Shown here one piece after another: positions 19,740-28,400 of a stretch of DNA of 64,000 nucleotides. The stretch spans positions 1-64,000 of the forward strand of contig NZ_NPIA01000004.1 in the NCBI RefSeq assembly GCF_002262935.1, written 5' to 3'. The stretch comes from Lottiidibacillus patelloidae (GTDB lineage: Bacteria; Bacillota; Bacilli; Bacillales; SA5d-4). The stretch's first letter is position 1, and every line of letters begins with the position of its first letter. The notes under the pieces were generated by a model, which was given only the letters and a program-made list of their open reading frames with translations, had not been told where the DNA came from and ran no database searches. The position numbers and the translations under genes are program-made.

Positions 19740-20648
19740 TTATCCCTCTCTTTTGCGTTTGCACGATTTTGCTGAAGGCACATCTTTACTAACTAAAAAT
19801 CCAACAATCGATAGAATAATTAAAGCGCTATTAAACGTAAGTGGCGTAAATGGATGAATGATATACTCCATTCCAGCTACTAGCGTTGAGATTGTTAATA
19901 GCGGAAAGACAAAGAGTTGAAGCAAAAATAACTGTCTTTTCTTTCGATAAAAAAGCCACAGAATACCGAACATCACTTCAACAATTCCAGCGACAAAAAC
20001 AATCGTTGCAGCTGTCTCTTCAGACATTTCCATCATACTTCTTGTCATCGCTATTTCAGTCGGGTGCATCACTAATAATTTTGGTACTAGTCCATGAAAA
20101 ATCCAGACGAACGCAAATAATAAGGTGATGAGCCAACTACTAAAAAAGCGAATGTATTGTGAAGCGGGAGTCTCACCTTTTTCAAGCCAACGCTTCAGGA
20201 CGTCAAAACTAAGTGCAGTACCCCAACCGATCATCGGGCGGAAAGCTAATTTATCCAACAATGCTCCAAACGTTCCCCAGTTTGTTTTATAGTCGTATTG
20301 TGTTAAAAACTTTACATGTTCATGTTCGGGTTCATACTTCCAAAATCCTTTTCCTTCAGAAATAATCGAAAGCTTTTGCTCTGTACCAAAGTGTAAAGAA
20401 GACGTACGCGAGCCATCTTCGCCATTAAAGGTTCCAACACTTTTTCCCCAGCCTTCGATCTTTTTACCAAATCCTATATTCGTAGCATACGTAAATTTTT
20501 GCGGTTCATTTTCTTGTTTAGGTAAATAAGTGATTGAAGAAAAACGAAGGTCCCACTGTTCGTGAAGGTGGGGTGTTTGGGTTGATTCCCACAAATCGTC
20601 CATGGTTGTTATTATCGGTATTTCAACATAAATTGGTTTGCGTTTCAT
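19740..20648 (-). CDS. yndG: SRPBCC/DoxX-like fusion protein YndG
   Basis: A 302-residue protein in two parts. The N-terminal 150 residues have a START/polyketide cyclase-like (SRPBCC) look: YVEIPIITTMDDLWESTQTP at the start and KFLTQYDYKTNWG. The C-terminal 120 residues form four membrane helices of the DoxX-like type (WLITLLFAFVWIFHGLVPK, MFGILWLFY). AGGAGTG is 5-6 bases before the ATG. It is the first gene of yndG-yndH-yndJ. Lipid or isoprenoid handling is possible for an SRPBCC/DoxX combination but not shown. Confidence 0.78.
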   Translation of the reverse strand: MKRKPIYVEIPIITTMDDLWESTQTPHLHEQWDLRFSSITYLPKQENEPQKFTYATNIGFGKKIEGWGKSVGTFNGEDGSRTSSLHFGTEQKLSIISEGKGFWKYEPEHEHVKFLTQYDYKTNWGTFGALLDKLAFRPMIGWGTALSFDVLKRWLEKGETPASQYIRFFSSWLITLLFAFVWIFHGLVPKLLVMHPTEIAMTRSMMEMSEETAATIVFVAGIVEVMFGILWLFYRKKRQLFLLQLFVFPLLTISTLVAGMEYIIHPFTPLTFNSALIILSIVGFLVSKDVPSAKSCKRKREG

Positions 20649-20938
20649 ATGAACACTCCTCAATAATAAGTATTAAATTTCGGAAAATAATGACAAAAAT
20701 CTATTTATTTCCCGTATTTCTTACTGTAAGAGTATCTACTCTACCGTAAAAGGCTCTCTGCTAAAGAGTAGATTATACCTCTACTATGATGGAAAATGCG
20801 CCCAAATGCTACCATAACACTACTTTGAACAGTAAATTTCCTTATGTTACGGTTTTATATGGGACTTAATTCTCATAGTTTATATGAGAAAAGTAATATT
20901 TTCACCATACATATAATAGGGTAAGACAAGGGGGTGTA
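20649..20938. promoter_or_regulatory. divergent intergenic region with putP promoter elements
   Basis: This AT-rich region separates yndG from the divergent putP unit. An inverted repeat TTCTCATA/TATGAGAA with a 5-base spacer lies at 20870-20890. It is just upstream of a TATAAT box (20912-20917), the likely -10 of the putP unit, so the repeat is a plausible operator. No good -35 was seen. A second inverted repeat TCTACTCT/AGAGTAGA (20735-20742, 20765-20772) lies nearer yndG and may regulate that gene. No coding sequence was recognised. Confidence 0.5.
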
Positions 20939-20941
20939 ATG

Positions 20942-21049
20942 ATGGAAGAGTTTGCAATAACAGGAGCCACATGGTTTTGGTTACTCATTCCAATGCCATT
21001 ACTAATCGTATTATCAATTATTTCGTATGTAAAAGAAGGGGGAAAATAA
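20942..21049 (+). CDS. small membrane protein, probable symporter accessory subunit
   Basis: A 35-residue peptide (MEEFAITGATWFWLLIPMP, then LLIVLSIISY and a VKEGGK tail) with one membrane helix. AAGGGGGTG precedes two adjacent ATG codons (20939 and 20942); the second has better spacing. It ends 3 bases before putP and shares its promoter. Small helper peptides are known upstream of several sodium:solute symporters, so a role in assembly or stability of PutP is likely but inferred from position. Confidence 0.65.
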   Translation: MEEFAITGATWFWLLIPMPLLIVLSIISYVKEGGK

Positions 21050-21052
21050 TCC

Positions 21053-22573
21053 GTGTCAACAGCAACTTTAATAACATTTATTGTATATTTAATAGGAATG
21101 CTCGCGTTTGGGCTTTATTACTACAGAAAAACTAATAATCTATCAGACTACGTACTAGGAGGGAGACAGCTAGGTCCAGGAGTAGCTGCTTTAAGTGCTG
21201 GTGCATCTGATATGAGTAGCTGGCTAATTATCGGTTTACCAGCATATGCTTATAGTGCTGGTATGTCTTCACTTTGGATCTGTATCGGACTTTCTATTGG
21301 TGCTTATATTAACTGGCAGTTCGTTGCAAAAAGACTTCGTTCATATACAGAAATTGCGAAAGACTCGATTACAATTCCAGATTACTTAGAAAATCGTTTC
21401 CATGATAAATCAAAAGCATTACGTATTATTTCAGCGCTAGTAATCTTAGTGTTCTTTACGTTCTATGTATCTTCTGGTTTAGTAGCAGGTGCCATTCTTT
21501 TTGAAGCTTCATTTGATATGACATATAATGATGCGCTTCTTATTGGTTCAATTGTAATTATCTCTTACACTTTCTTAGGTGGTTTCTTAGCGGTAAGTTG
21601 GACAGACTTTATTCAAGGGATTTTAATGTTCCTTGCATTAATTGTCGTTCCTATCGTTGCGATTTCTAAGTTAGGTGGATGGGGCGAAACAGTAAATAAA
21701 GTAGGTTCAGTGGACCCAGCGTACTTAGATATCTTTAGTGGTATGGAAGGAATGGTAGGTTTCCTTGCTATCGTATCGTTAATGGCTTGGGGGCTAGGTT
21801 ACTTCGGTCAACCACATATTATTACTCGTTTTATGGCAATTAGATCAGTAAAAGATATTCCGAAAGCGCGTTTAATTGGGATGTCATGGATGATTATTGG
21901 ATTAATTGGTGCTGTGTTTGTAGGTTTTGCAGGTATTGCTTACTTTATGGATGCACCACTAGCTAATGCAGACGAAGTATTCCTTCAATTCGCAGATGTT
22001 CTATTCAATCCATGGGTATCAGGTATTCTTTTAGCGGCAATTTTAGCGGCAATTATGAGTACAATTGACTCGCAATTACTAGTATCTTCAAGTGCTTTAG
22101 CAGAGGATTTCCATAAAGCATTTTTAAATAAAGAAGCGTCTGATAAAGATTTAGTATGGGTGGGGCGTTATGGAGTAATTATCATTGCTTTAATCGCAAT
22201 TATACTAGCTATTCCACAAAATCCTGCTTATGAAAGTTCAAGTAGTATTATTGACTTAGTAAGTTATGCATGGGGTGGCTTTGGTGCTGCATTTGGTCCA
22301 GTTATCCTTCTAAGCTTGTTCTGGAAACGCATGACTCGTAACGGAGCGCTTGGTGGTATGATTGTAGGTGCAGTGACTGTAGTTGTTTGGAAAAAGCTAT
22401 CTGAAGTCCCTGTCGATGGAACACAAGCGGATGCAATCATTCCATTTTCACTGTATGAAATCGTACCAGGTTTCTTATTAGCAACACTTACAATTTGGAT
22501 TGTAAGTTTACTAGGTAAAAAACCATCAGCTGAAATTGAAGCTGAATTTGATCAAGCAGCAAGCGGAAAATAA
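21053..22573 (+). CDS. putP: sodium/proline symporter (SSS family)
   Basis: A 506-residue transporter with 12-13 membrane helices, importing proline with sodium ions for nutrition or osmoprotection. Family signatures are clear: DYVLGGRQLGPGVAALSAGASDMSSWL (residues about 30-57, with the Ser and Gly residues of the first broken helix), the FGQPHIITRFMAI segment, and helix 8 with IMSTIDSQLLVSSS carrying sodium-ligand Ser/Thr residues. It starts at GTG; the purine-rich AAGGGGG overlaps the small gene upstream. The position before gatCAB corresponds to opuE in B. subtilis, so the name opuE is equally possible. Confidence 0.95.
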   Translation: MSTATLITFIVYLIGMLAFGLYYYRKTNNLSDYVLGGRQLGPGVAALSAGASDMSSWLIIGLPAYAYSAGMSSLWICIGLSIGAYINWQFVAKRLRSYTEIAKDSITIPDYLENRFHDKSKALRIISALVILVFFTFYVSSGLVAGAILFEASFDMTYNDALLIGSIVIISYTFLGGFLAVSWTDFIQGILMFLALIVVPIVAISKLGGWGETVNKVGSVDPAYLDIFSGMEGMVGFLAIVSLMAWGLGYFGQPHIITRFMAIRSVKDIPKARLIGMSWMIIGLIGAVFVGFAGIAYFMDAPLANADEVFLQFADVLFNPWVSGILLAAILAAIMSTIDSQLLVSSSALAEDFHKAFLNKEASDKDLVWVGRYGVIIIALIAIILAIPQNPAYESSSSIIDLVSYAWGGFGAAFGPVILLSLFWKRMTRNGALGGMIVGAVTVVVWKKLSEVPVDGTQADAIIPFSLYEIVPGFLLATLTIWIVSLLGKKPSAEIEAEFDQAASGK

Positions 22574-22647
22574 GTTTCAAAAAAACAGTTTAGCACACCA
22601 ATTCTTTTTTAACGTTACTTGAGATGTGCAACCGAATATCATAGGAA

Positions 22648-22692
22648 AGCGCACTGCATTTCATATTGAAATCCAGTGCGTTTTCTTTTTTT
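22648..22692 (+). terminator. terminator of putP
   Basis: CGCACTG and ATTTCA pair with TGAAAT and CAGTGCG (22650-22680), with one mismatch between the two stem parts, followed by TTTTCTTTTTTT. Confidence 0.92.
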
Positions 22693-22791
22693 ATTTATTT
22701 TAAGAAAGCAAAAACATTGCTTTTTTCAATTATAAGAGATTGTAATAATTCGATTATTTTGAAATAATTGGTATTAAAAGGAGGTTTTCAT

Positions 22792-23016
22792 GTGAGGAAT
22801 ATATTGTTTCCCCTATTAGCTTCAATAGGGACAATGGCTCTACTTTTTTGGATTGGAAATACGTTTCATTTTTCTCTTTTCGGTTTTTCATTGGATTTAA
22901 ATGAACCGTTAGAAAATGGCATGTTTTTTGATGCAAATATTTCAATACTTCCTGTCGTCATTGGATTATTTGTTGGATTTACAGTGGAAAGGATAGTTAA
23001 AGTTAGAAACAATTAA
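22792..23016 (+). CDS. small two-helix membrane protein
   Basis: A 74-residue protein with two hydrophobic segments (about 3-22 and 50-67) joined by an aromatic loop (FHFSLFGFSLDLNEP) and ending in VERIVKVRNN. It is not a recognised family. It starts at GTG with AAAGGAGG 7-8 bases upstream. The neighbouring ATG at 22790 runs into a stop at once. It has its own position after the putP terminator. Confidence 0.7.
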   Translation: MRNILFPLLASIGTMALLFWIGNTFHFSLFGFSLDLNEPLENGMFFDANISILPVVIGLFVGFTVERIVKVRNN

Positions 23017-23067
23017 TTGATAAATTTGGAAAACCTTTAAACATAATAAATGAAAGGGTGATTAAAT

Positions 23068-23481
23068 CTGAAACAAATATTAGGGTATGCTCTCGCAATA
23101 ACTCTTTTCTTAGCAATCAGCTACTTTTTTATGCTGCATCTGAAACCGGAAGAACCTATAGCAAAAAGCATTCAACCACAAACAGAAAAATCAATCAATG
23201 ATAATGGCTATGGCTATGACATTACGTACCCAATTCTCATTATGGAAGGAAATCCTACGATAGCCGAAAAGATTAATGCATCAATAAAAGAATTTATCGA
23301 TGAACTTAAGGTTGATGACTATACAAAACATAGAAAACACGTCATGTATGAAGTGAAGAGTTGGAGTGATGGACTCTACCATATAGAATTTTATATATCG
23401 TCTACTCGCCAAGGTGAAGATGATAGTGAAACAGACGTAGTAAGCAAGTCTTATAGCCTAGAAACGGGAGAAAGCAACTGA
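23068..23481 (+). CDS. membrane-anchored protein with DUF4163-like domain
   Basis: A 137-residue protein if started at CTG 23068. The N-terminal 20 residues form a signal anchor (LKQILGYALAITLFLAISYF). Residues 45 onward (YDITYPILIMEGNPTIAEKI, then YHIEFYISSTRQG) resemble the DUF4163 domain found at the N terminus of PdaC-type deacetylases. No ATG, GTG or TTG start gives the anchor in frame. AAAGGGTGAT is 6 bases before the CTG, which makes CTG initiation plausible. The first ATG (23131) would remove the anchor. It could also be a mutated start. Confidence 0.6.
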   Translation: MKQILGYALAITLFLAISYFFMLHLKPEEPIAKSIQPQTEKSINDNGYGYDITYPILIMEGNPTIAEKINASIKEFIDELKVDDYTKHRKHVMYEVKSWSDGLYHIEFYISSTRQGEDDSETDVVSKSYSLETGESN

Positions 23482-23532
23482 TAGTAAATTTTAAAAATAG
23501 AAAAGTAAGCAACATAAAGGGTGACAACGTAG

Positions 23533-24111
23533 ATGAAAAAGATAAAAATTACTTTATTATCACTAGTTTTAGTTTTGCTTAGTAGTTTACTAGTAGTAGC
23601 TTATTACTACACGGACGGATTTGATTTCAAAGATTCTGACGGAACTGGCGATACGATTGAAGAAGCGCTAGTTAACTTTTCGGAAAAGAGGAACCTTTCT
23701 TTCGGAGAAATAATTAAAGAAGTTTATGTTGATCAAGAAACTAAATTGATTTTTTATATGGATAGAACGCAATACTCGCTAAGTGCAAGTATCGTAAAAC
23801 AAAAGTGGAATGGTAAATGGAAAGTACTAGTAGTATCTGCTAATCAACTACTAGAACAAATAGAAGACCACCCATATTCATGGGGAGGGTTCTCTGATGA
23901 TGAAACTATTATGGGGTATTGGGGTATTATTTATTACGAAAATGTAGAGAAAATGGTCGTGAAAAAAAATAAAGAAATTGAAATAGCTGAAATGTTTCAA
24001 CATCCCAATCTGCCGAGGGTATGGTATAAGTTTTACGACGTTACTGATCCTTACATAAGAAATATTTCGTTTTGGCCAGAAGATGCCAATGGAAATGAAG
24101 TGCCATGGTAA
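23533..24111 (+). CDS. hypothetical secreted or membrane-anchored protein
   Basis: A 192-residue protein with an N-terminal hydrophobic helix (about residues 5-27) and a soluble remainder rich in Tyr and Trp (WNGKWKVLVV, WGGFSDDETIMGYWG). No known domain was recognised. The helix lacks a lipobox, so it is probably an uncleaved anchor. AAAGGGTGACAACG precedes the ATG. It follows another anchored protein by 51 bases. Confidence 0.7.
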   Translation: MKKIKITLLSLVLVLLSSLLVVAYYYTDGFDFKDSDGTGDTIEEALVNFSEKRNLSFGEIIKEVYVDQETKLIFYMDRTQYSLSASIVKQKWNGKWKVLVVSANQLLEQIEDHPYSWGGFSDDETIMGYWGIIYYENVEKMVVKKNKEIEIAEMFQHPNLPRVWYKFYDVTDPYIRNISFWPEDANGNEVPW

Positions 24112-24145
24112 ATAAATCGTTCAAAAAGAAACAGGTGGGACTAAC

Positions 24146-24706
24146 ATGTACGCAGTAATAGCATTATTTGATGAACAAATGGAGCAAAGAATTAAAGATG
24201 TATGGAAGGATCTTCATGAAAAAGAAATTTCCTTCTACGCTGCTGAAGTAAAAAACCGATTACCGCACATTACCATTGCAAGTTATAGTAACCTCAACTA
24301 TGAAGAGTGGATGCATTCCATGGAAACCGTTTATAAAGAACAAGAAAGCATCACTATTACAATGCAAACAATAGGAACATTTTTAAAATCTAGGACACTA
24401 TTTTTCGCACCAACAGTTACAAATGAACTAATGCAAATGCATACTAATTATCATCAGCAATTCTCAACTTTTAACGATAACCCTAACTCCATATATTTAC
24501 CTGGAAATTGGATACCGCATTGTACGATTGCTAATCGATTGAGCGAAGAAAAGTTAAGTGAGGCTTATAGCTATTGTTCAAAAAATATAAATCCTATCCA
24601 GGGGGAAATATGTGAAATAGCTTTAATAGAATTAATCTATGACGAAAATGGCAAATGTACTGAAGCACCAGTGCTCTATTCTAAGAAGCTTCACGGAAAC
24701 AAATGA
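24146..24706 (+). CDS. 2'-5' RNA ligase-like 2H phosphoesterase
   Basis: A 186-residue member of the 2H phosphoesterase superfamily. The two catalytic HxT motifs are PHITIAS (about residues 40-46) and PHCTIAN (about 131-137), at the usual spacing for the LigT/YjcG-type fold. It probably acts on cyclic phosphodiesters of RNA or nucleotides; the natural substrate is unknown. AGGTGGGACTAAC precedes the ATG. Confidence 0.85.
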   Translation: MYAVIALFDEQMEQRIKDVWKDLHEKEISFYAAEVKNRLPHITIASYSNLNYEEWMHSMETVYKEQESITITMQTIGTFLKSRTLFFAPTVTNELMQMHTNYHQQFSTFNDNPNSIYLPGNWIPHCTIANRLSEEKLSEAYSYCSKNINPIQGEICEIALIELIYDENGKCTEAPVLYSKKLHGNK

Positions 24707-24728
24707 GATTCTGAGATAAATTTATAAG

Positions 24729-24760
24729 AAAAAATAAGAGCAGTGAAGCTCTTATTTTTT
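24729..24760. terminator. bidirectional terminator
   Basis: AATAAGAGC (24733-24741) pairs with GCTCTTATT (24748-24756), with A-rich and T-rich flanks, between convergent genes. Confidence 0.88.
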
Positions 24761-24780
24761 CGATTTATGCTAGAGAAAAT

Positions 24781-25269
24781 CTATTTCCTAGCATCTTTCA
24801 TTGTTGTGCTAACACCATTTAATAACGCTTCCCATTCCTCTAACAAGAGTTTCTTTTCAATTGTTTTTAACTGTTCTGGTACTTCGATAAAACTCATTAA
24901 TTCTAGGGAATTACCATCTGGGTCATCAAAGTATACACACGCATGTCCTTGGTACGGTCTGACGAATGGTTCCGCACTCATCCCATCAGCGAATGGACGC
25001 GGAGTAGCCCCAATACTTTTCAGCCATGAAGTAGCATTTTTCATATCTTCGTAATCAATTCGAAAGGCAATATGTCTTAGTGATGGGTGATAAGGTGTTT
25101 GTACCTCTTTACCTTCCCAAAGACCGAGCCATGATTTATCCTTCTCAACCCATAAAAAAACCGTTTTTTCACTTCGCCAAGCTAACGTCAAACCTAAATT
25201 TTCATAAAACGCAATAGCTTTTTCTAAATTCGATACAGGCAAATGTGCTTCATATAACCCTTTAATCAT
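24781..25269 (-). CDS. VOC (glyoxalase) family protein
   Basis: A 162-residue glyoxalase-fold protein: GLYEAHLPVSNLEKAIAFYE at the start, LRHIAFRIDYEDM in the middle and CVYFDDPDGNSLELM (about 122-136) as the second-module motif. Metal-ligand candidates are the early His, the central His and the late Glu. The C-terminal 30 residues form a charged helix. The substrate is unknown. GGAGGT is 6 bases before the ATG. Confidence 0.87.
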   Translation of the reverse strand: MIKGLYEAHLPVSNLEKAIAFYENLGLTLAWRSEKTVFLWVEKDKSWLGLWEGKEVQTPYHPSLRHIAFRIDYEDMKNATSWLKSIGATPRPFADGMSAEPFVRPYQGHACVYFDDPDGNSLELMSFIEVPEQLKTIEKKLLLEEWEALLNGVSTTMKDARK

Positions 25270-25447
25270 CAAAATACCTCCATTTTGCTTTTGTAAGTTT
25301 AGTATAATGTTAGAAAGATAGGAAAAAAACGGTCGGTTGTCGAAGATTTATCTACATAAAAAGTCGTAGAAAAAATACAACATTTCATCGAGGATTGCTA
25401 AGGGAAAGTTATCTATAATAAAGAAAAGAGAAAGTGGAGGGTACCCA

Positions 25448-26905
25448 TTGAACGAGAAGCGAATTCAAGAATTAAAAACGTTAAAAGTTATCGCAGAAAC
25501 ATTAAATCAAGCAACAGACCTCCAAGATATGCTCCAAAGTGTGTTAGAAGAGTTGTTGAAAGTGACAGGTCTTACTACTGGCTGGGTTTTTCTCATTGAA
25601 GAGAATCGAACTTTTACATTAGAAGCGGATAGCAATTTACCACCTGCATTATTGTGGCAAGAAAAGCGCCCAATGTGTGAAGGTGGTTGTTGGTGTGTCA
25701 ATCGTTTTAGTGATGGCCGTCTTCAAGAAGCGGTAAATATTATTGAATGTAAACGAATTGAAGATGCTATTGAAAATAAATGGGGTGCAACGGAAGGCAT
25801 TACCCATCATGCGACAGTACCACTACAAGCTGGAACAGAAAAATTTGGACTATTAAATGTTGCGGCACCTAACAAAAAGCATTTTTCTGATGAAGAACTA
25901 GCTTTATTGCAATCGGTATCTTTTCAAATTGGGACGGCAATCAAACGAATGAAGCTTTACCAAAGTAGAAAAAAACGGATCGACATGCTGCAAAAATTAG
26001 GGGAATTTAATGCGAAATTAAATGTAGAACGTCATGAAGAACAATTGCAACAAAAGGCAGTCAAAATGATCGCTAATACGTTTCAATGGGCTCAAGTATC
26101 TTTAACGATTAACGGAGAAAAAGATGAAACCGTGACGCTTCGAGACATAGAAGATGCCAAAGAAATAAAGATGAAAATAAAAACAGGAAATACAGAAGGG
26201 AAATTAATCGTTAGTAATGAAACGTTTGATGATATTGATAAGGACGTCATTACACAGTTAATTGACCATATCGGTATCACCTTTGAAAATGTTCGTTTGG
26301 ACCAACGGGGCCGGGAAATAACTTTAATCCAAGAACGAAATCGATTAGCACGGGACTTACATGATTCAGTAAACCAACTTATGTTTTCTTTAATGCTCAC
26401 TGTACGAGGTACGAAGGAAATGACGAATGACCCAGAGCTTCTAGAGTCATTAAATTACATGCAAGAATTATCGCAAGAAGCTTTAAAGGAAATGCGGGCA
26501 TTAATCTGGCAGTTGAAGCCAGAAGGATTAGAGGACGGAGTAGTTGCTGCCTTAATGTCGTATGGAAAAATACTGGGCCTTACTATAGATGTCGATGTTG
26601 AAGGGGTTAGTGACCTCCCAAGTACAATTGAAGAATGTTTGTGGCGAATTGGCCAAGAAGCTTTTAATAACATTAAGAAATATGCCGGGACCAAACAAGC
26701 TATCGTCTCATTACATGTATCAAAGACAAATGTAGTGTTAACGGTTGCAGATAAAGGAACTGGCTTTGAAATCATGGCTGGAGAGGCAATGCCTTCATTC
26801 GGTCTTCGGAGCATGAAAGAACGAGCTGAACTTTTAGGCGGTACAGTTGAGGTTATTAGTGAAAAAGGAAAAGGGACAAAAATTATTGCGAGCATACCTT
26901 TGTAA
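25448..26905 (+). CDS. GAF-domain sensor histidine kinase, AirS/YhcY type
   Basis: A cytosolic two-component sensor of 485 residues. GAF domain at about 20-165, a linker with a second GAF-like region at about 185-285, a HisKA_3 dimerisation domain with phospho-acceptor His305 in ARDLHD, and a HATPase domain (IGQEAFNNIKKYA, DKGTGFE, FGLRSMKERAELLGG). The first GAF carries Cys77, Cys81, Cys83 and Cys101. In Staphylococcus AirS four cysteines in this domain hold a [2Fe-2S] cluster for oxygen and redox sensing, so a similar sensor is likely here; the cluster itself is inference. It starts at TTG after GTGGAGGG. A TATAAT box (25414-25419) lies upstream. It is paired with the regulator gene after 20 bases. 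Confidence 0.9.
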   Translation: MNEKRIQELKTLKVIAETLNQATDLQDMLQSVLEELLKVTGLTTGWVFLIEENRTFTLEADSNLPPALLWQEKRPMCEGGCWCVNRFSDGRLQEAVNIIECKRIEDAIENKWGATEGITHHATVPLQAGTEKFGLLNVAAPNKKHFSDEELALLQSVSFQIGTAIKRMKLYQSRKKRIDMLQKLGEFNAKLNVERHEEQLQQKAVKMIANTFQWAQVSLTINGEKDETVTLRDIEDAKEIKMKIKTGNTEGKLIVSNETFDDIDKDVITQLIDHIGITFENVRLDQRGREITLIQERNRLARDLHDSVNQLMFSLMLTVRGTKEMTNDPELLESLNYMQELSQEALKEMRALIWQLKPEGLEDGVVAALMSYGKILGLTIDVDVEGVSDLPSTIEECLWRIGQEAFNNIKKYAGTKQAIVSLHVSKTNVVLTVADKGTGFEIMAGEAMPSFGLRSMKERAELLGGTVEVISEKGKGTKIIASIPL

Positions 26906-26925
26906 ACAGTAGGGGGAAAAAAATA

Positions 26926-27561
26926 ATGAGTATTCGAGTTGTTATCGCAGACGATCATCATGTCGTCCGTAGAGGTCTTGTTTTCTTTTTAAAAACACAA
27001 AGTGATATAGAAATAGTAGCGGAAGCACAAAACGGAGAAGAAGCAGTTACATTAGTAAAAGAGCATAAACCAGATGTAGTACTCATGGACCTCGTCATGC
27101 CAGTGATGGATGGGATTGAAGCGACGAAACAAATTTTAGCGGAGATGCCGACGTTAAAAATCATAATGTTGACGAGTTTCTCGGATCAAGAGCATGTTAT
27201 TCCCGCAATTCGTGCTGGGGCTAGTGGCTATCAATTAAAAGATATCGAACCAGATCAATTAGTTTCAGCGATTCGCGCAGTACATCGTGGAGAAACACAG
27301 CTCCATCCAAAAGTAACGTCACACATTATGACTCATATGGCTAAAGGTGAAGAAAAGGAAGAAAACTTAATTGAGTTATTAACGAAGCGAGAAAAGGAAG
27401 TACTCGCTGAAATTGCTAATGGAAAAAGCAATAAAGAGATTGCCGATACGTTATTTATTACGGAGAAAACAGTAAAAACACATGTTTCAAATATTTTTTC
27501 GAAACTAGATGTTGCTGATCGGACGCAGGCTGCCCTTTATGCAGTAAAACATGGACTATAA
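26926..27561 (+). CDS. NarL/FixJ-family response regulator, AirR/YhcZ type
   Basis: A 211-residue response regulator. The receiver domain has acidic residues Asp9-Asp10, phospho-acceptor Asp55 in VVLMDLVMP, conserved Thr/Ser in MLTSF and Lys in QLKDIEP. The C-terminal LuxR-type helix-turn-helix runs from about 145 to 205 (LTKREKEVLAEIANG, SNKEIADTLFITEKTVKTH). It acts as partner of the kinase just upstream, binding DNA after phosphorylation. AGGGGGAAAAAA precedes the ATG. Confidence 0.94.
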   Translation: MSIRVVIADDHHVVRRGLVFFLKTQSDIEIVAEAQNGEEAVTLVKEHKPDVVLMDLVMPVMDGIEATKQILAEMPTLKIIMLTSFSDQEHVIPAIRAGASGYQLKDIEPDQLVSAIRAVHRGETQLHPKVTSHIMTHMAKGEEKEENLIELLTKREKEVLAEIANGKSNKEIADTLFITEKTVKTHVSNIFSKLDVADRTQAALYAVKHGL

Positions 27562-27576
27562 GATAAGGTGATAAAG

Positions 27577-28296
27577 ATGAAAAACGGACAAAGACTTTCA
27601 GCACTCGAAGCTGCTAAAAAGTTTATTGAAGAATACTTTCCCACTTGTGATGCAGCATTATTAGCTGGTAGTGTCGTTCGCGGAGAAGCAACAGCAACTT
27701 CTGACTTAGACATCGTTATCTTTAATGAAAGTCTTCCTAATTGTTATCGCGAATCTATGGTTGTCTTCGATTGGCCAATAGAAGTATTTGTTCACAACTT
27801 AACTACATATAAGCAATATATTGAAAGTGATAAGAAGAGGGCGAGACCGTCACTACCAAGAATGGTAACAGAAGGAATTGTAATGAAGGACAATGGAAGA
27901 TTGATAGAAATAAAGAAAGAAGCAAAAGCGTTGTTGGCAAAAGGACCTGATAAATGGTCAGCGCAAACCATTCAAATGAAGCTCTACTTTATTACAGATA
28001 CTTTAGATGACTTCCTTGGAGCAACAGATCGTGCAGAAGAAATATTTATTGCCAATGCATTAGCTGAGCATATTCATGAGTTTGTACTGAGAACGAATAA
28101 CCAGTGGGTTGGTTCGTCCAAATGGGTGATCCGTGCCTTAAAACAATACGATGAAGCATTTACAGCTAGTTTTATAGATGCATTTGACAGCTTTTATAAA
28201 ACTGGTGAAAAAAGTAAGGTAGAAATATTAGTAGATGCTGTTTTAGCGCCATACGGTGGAAGATTATTTGCTGGTTTTTCAATAGGTAAAAACTAA
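27577..28296 (+). CDS. nucleotidyltransferase domain protein
   Basis: A 239-residue protein of the DNA polymerase beta-like nucleotidyltransferase superfamily. Residues about 25-50 carry the motif LLAGSVVRGEATATSDLDIV, i.e. Gly-Ser then Asp-x-Asp, the metal-binding pair. The remainder is helical. Such proteins include antibiotic nucleotidyltransferases and tRNA modifiers; the substrate here is unknown. AAGGTGAT is 6 bases before the ATG at 27577. It is close behind the response regulator, perhaps cotranscribed. Confidence 0.82.
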   Translation: MKNGQRLSALEAAKKFIEEYFPTCDAALLAGSVVRGEATATSDLDIVIFNESLPNCYRESMVVFDWPIEVFVHNLTTYKQYIESDKKRARPSLPRMVTEGIVMKDNGRLIEIKKEAKALLAKGPDKWSAQTIQMKLYFITDTLDDFLGATDRAEEIFIANALAEHIHEFVLRTNNQWVGSSKWVIRALKQYDEAFTASFIDAFDSFYKTGEKSKVEILVDAVLAPYGGRLFAGFSIGKN

Positions 28297-28400
28297 CACT
28301 CGAATTAATGAATTGTATTTCTATAGGCGTTCTTTCGTATAGATGCCAGCTCTTTTGACCATCCTTTTGAAATAAAGAAATTAATCATTCGGAAGTAATA

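Noticed and set aside
24743-25054. Plus-strand frame opposite the VOC gene at 24.8-25.3 kb
   Set aside because: Antisense to a clear VOC gene and begins inside the bidirectional terminator.
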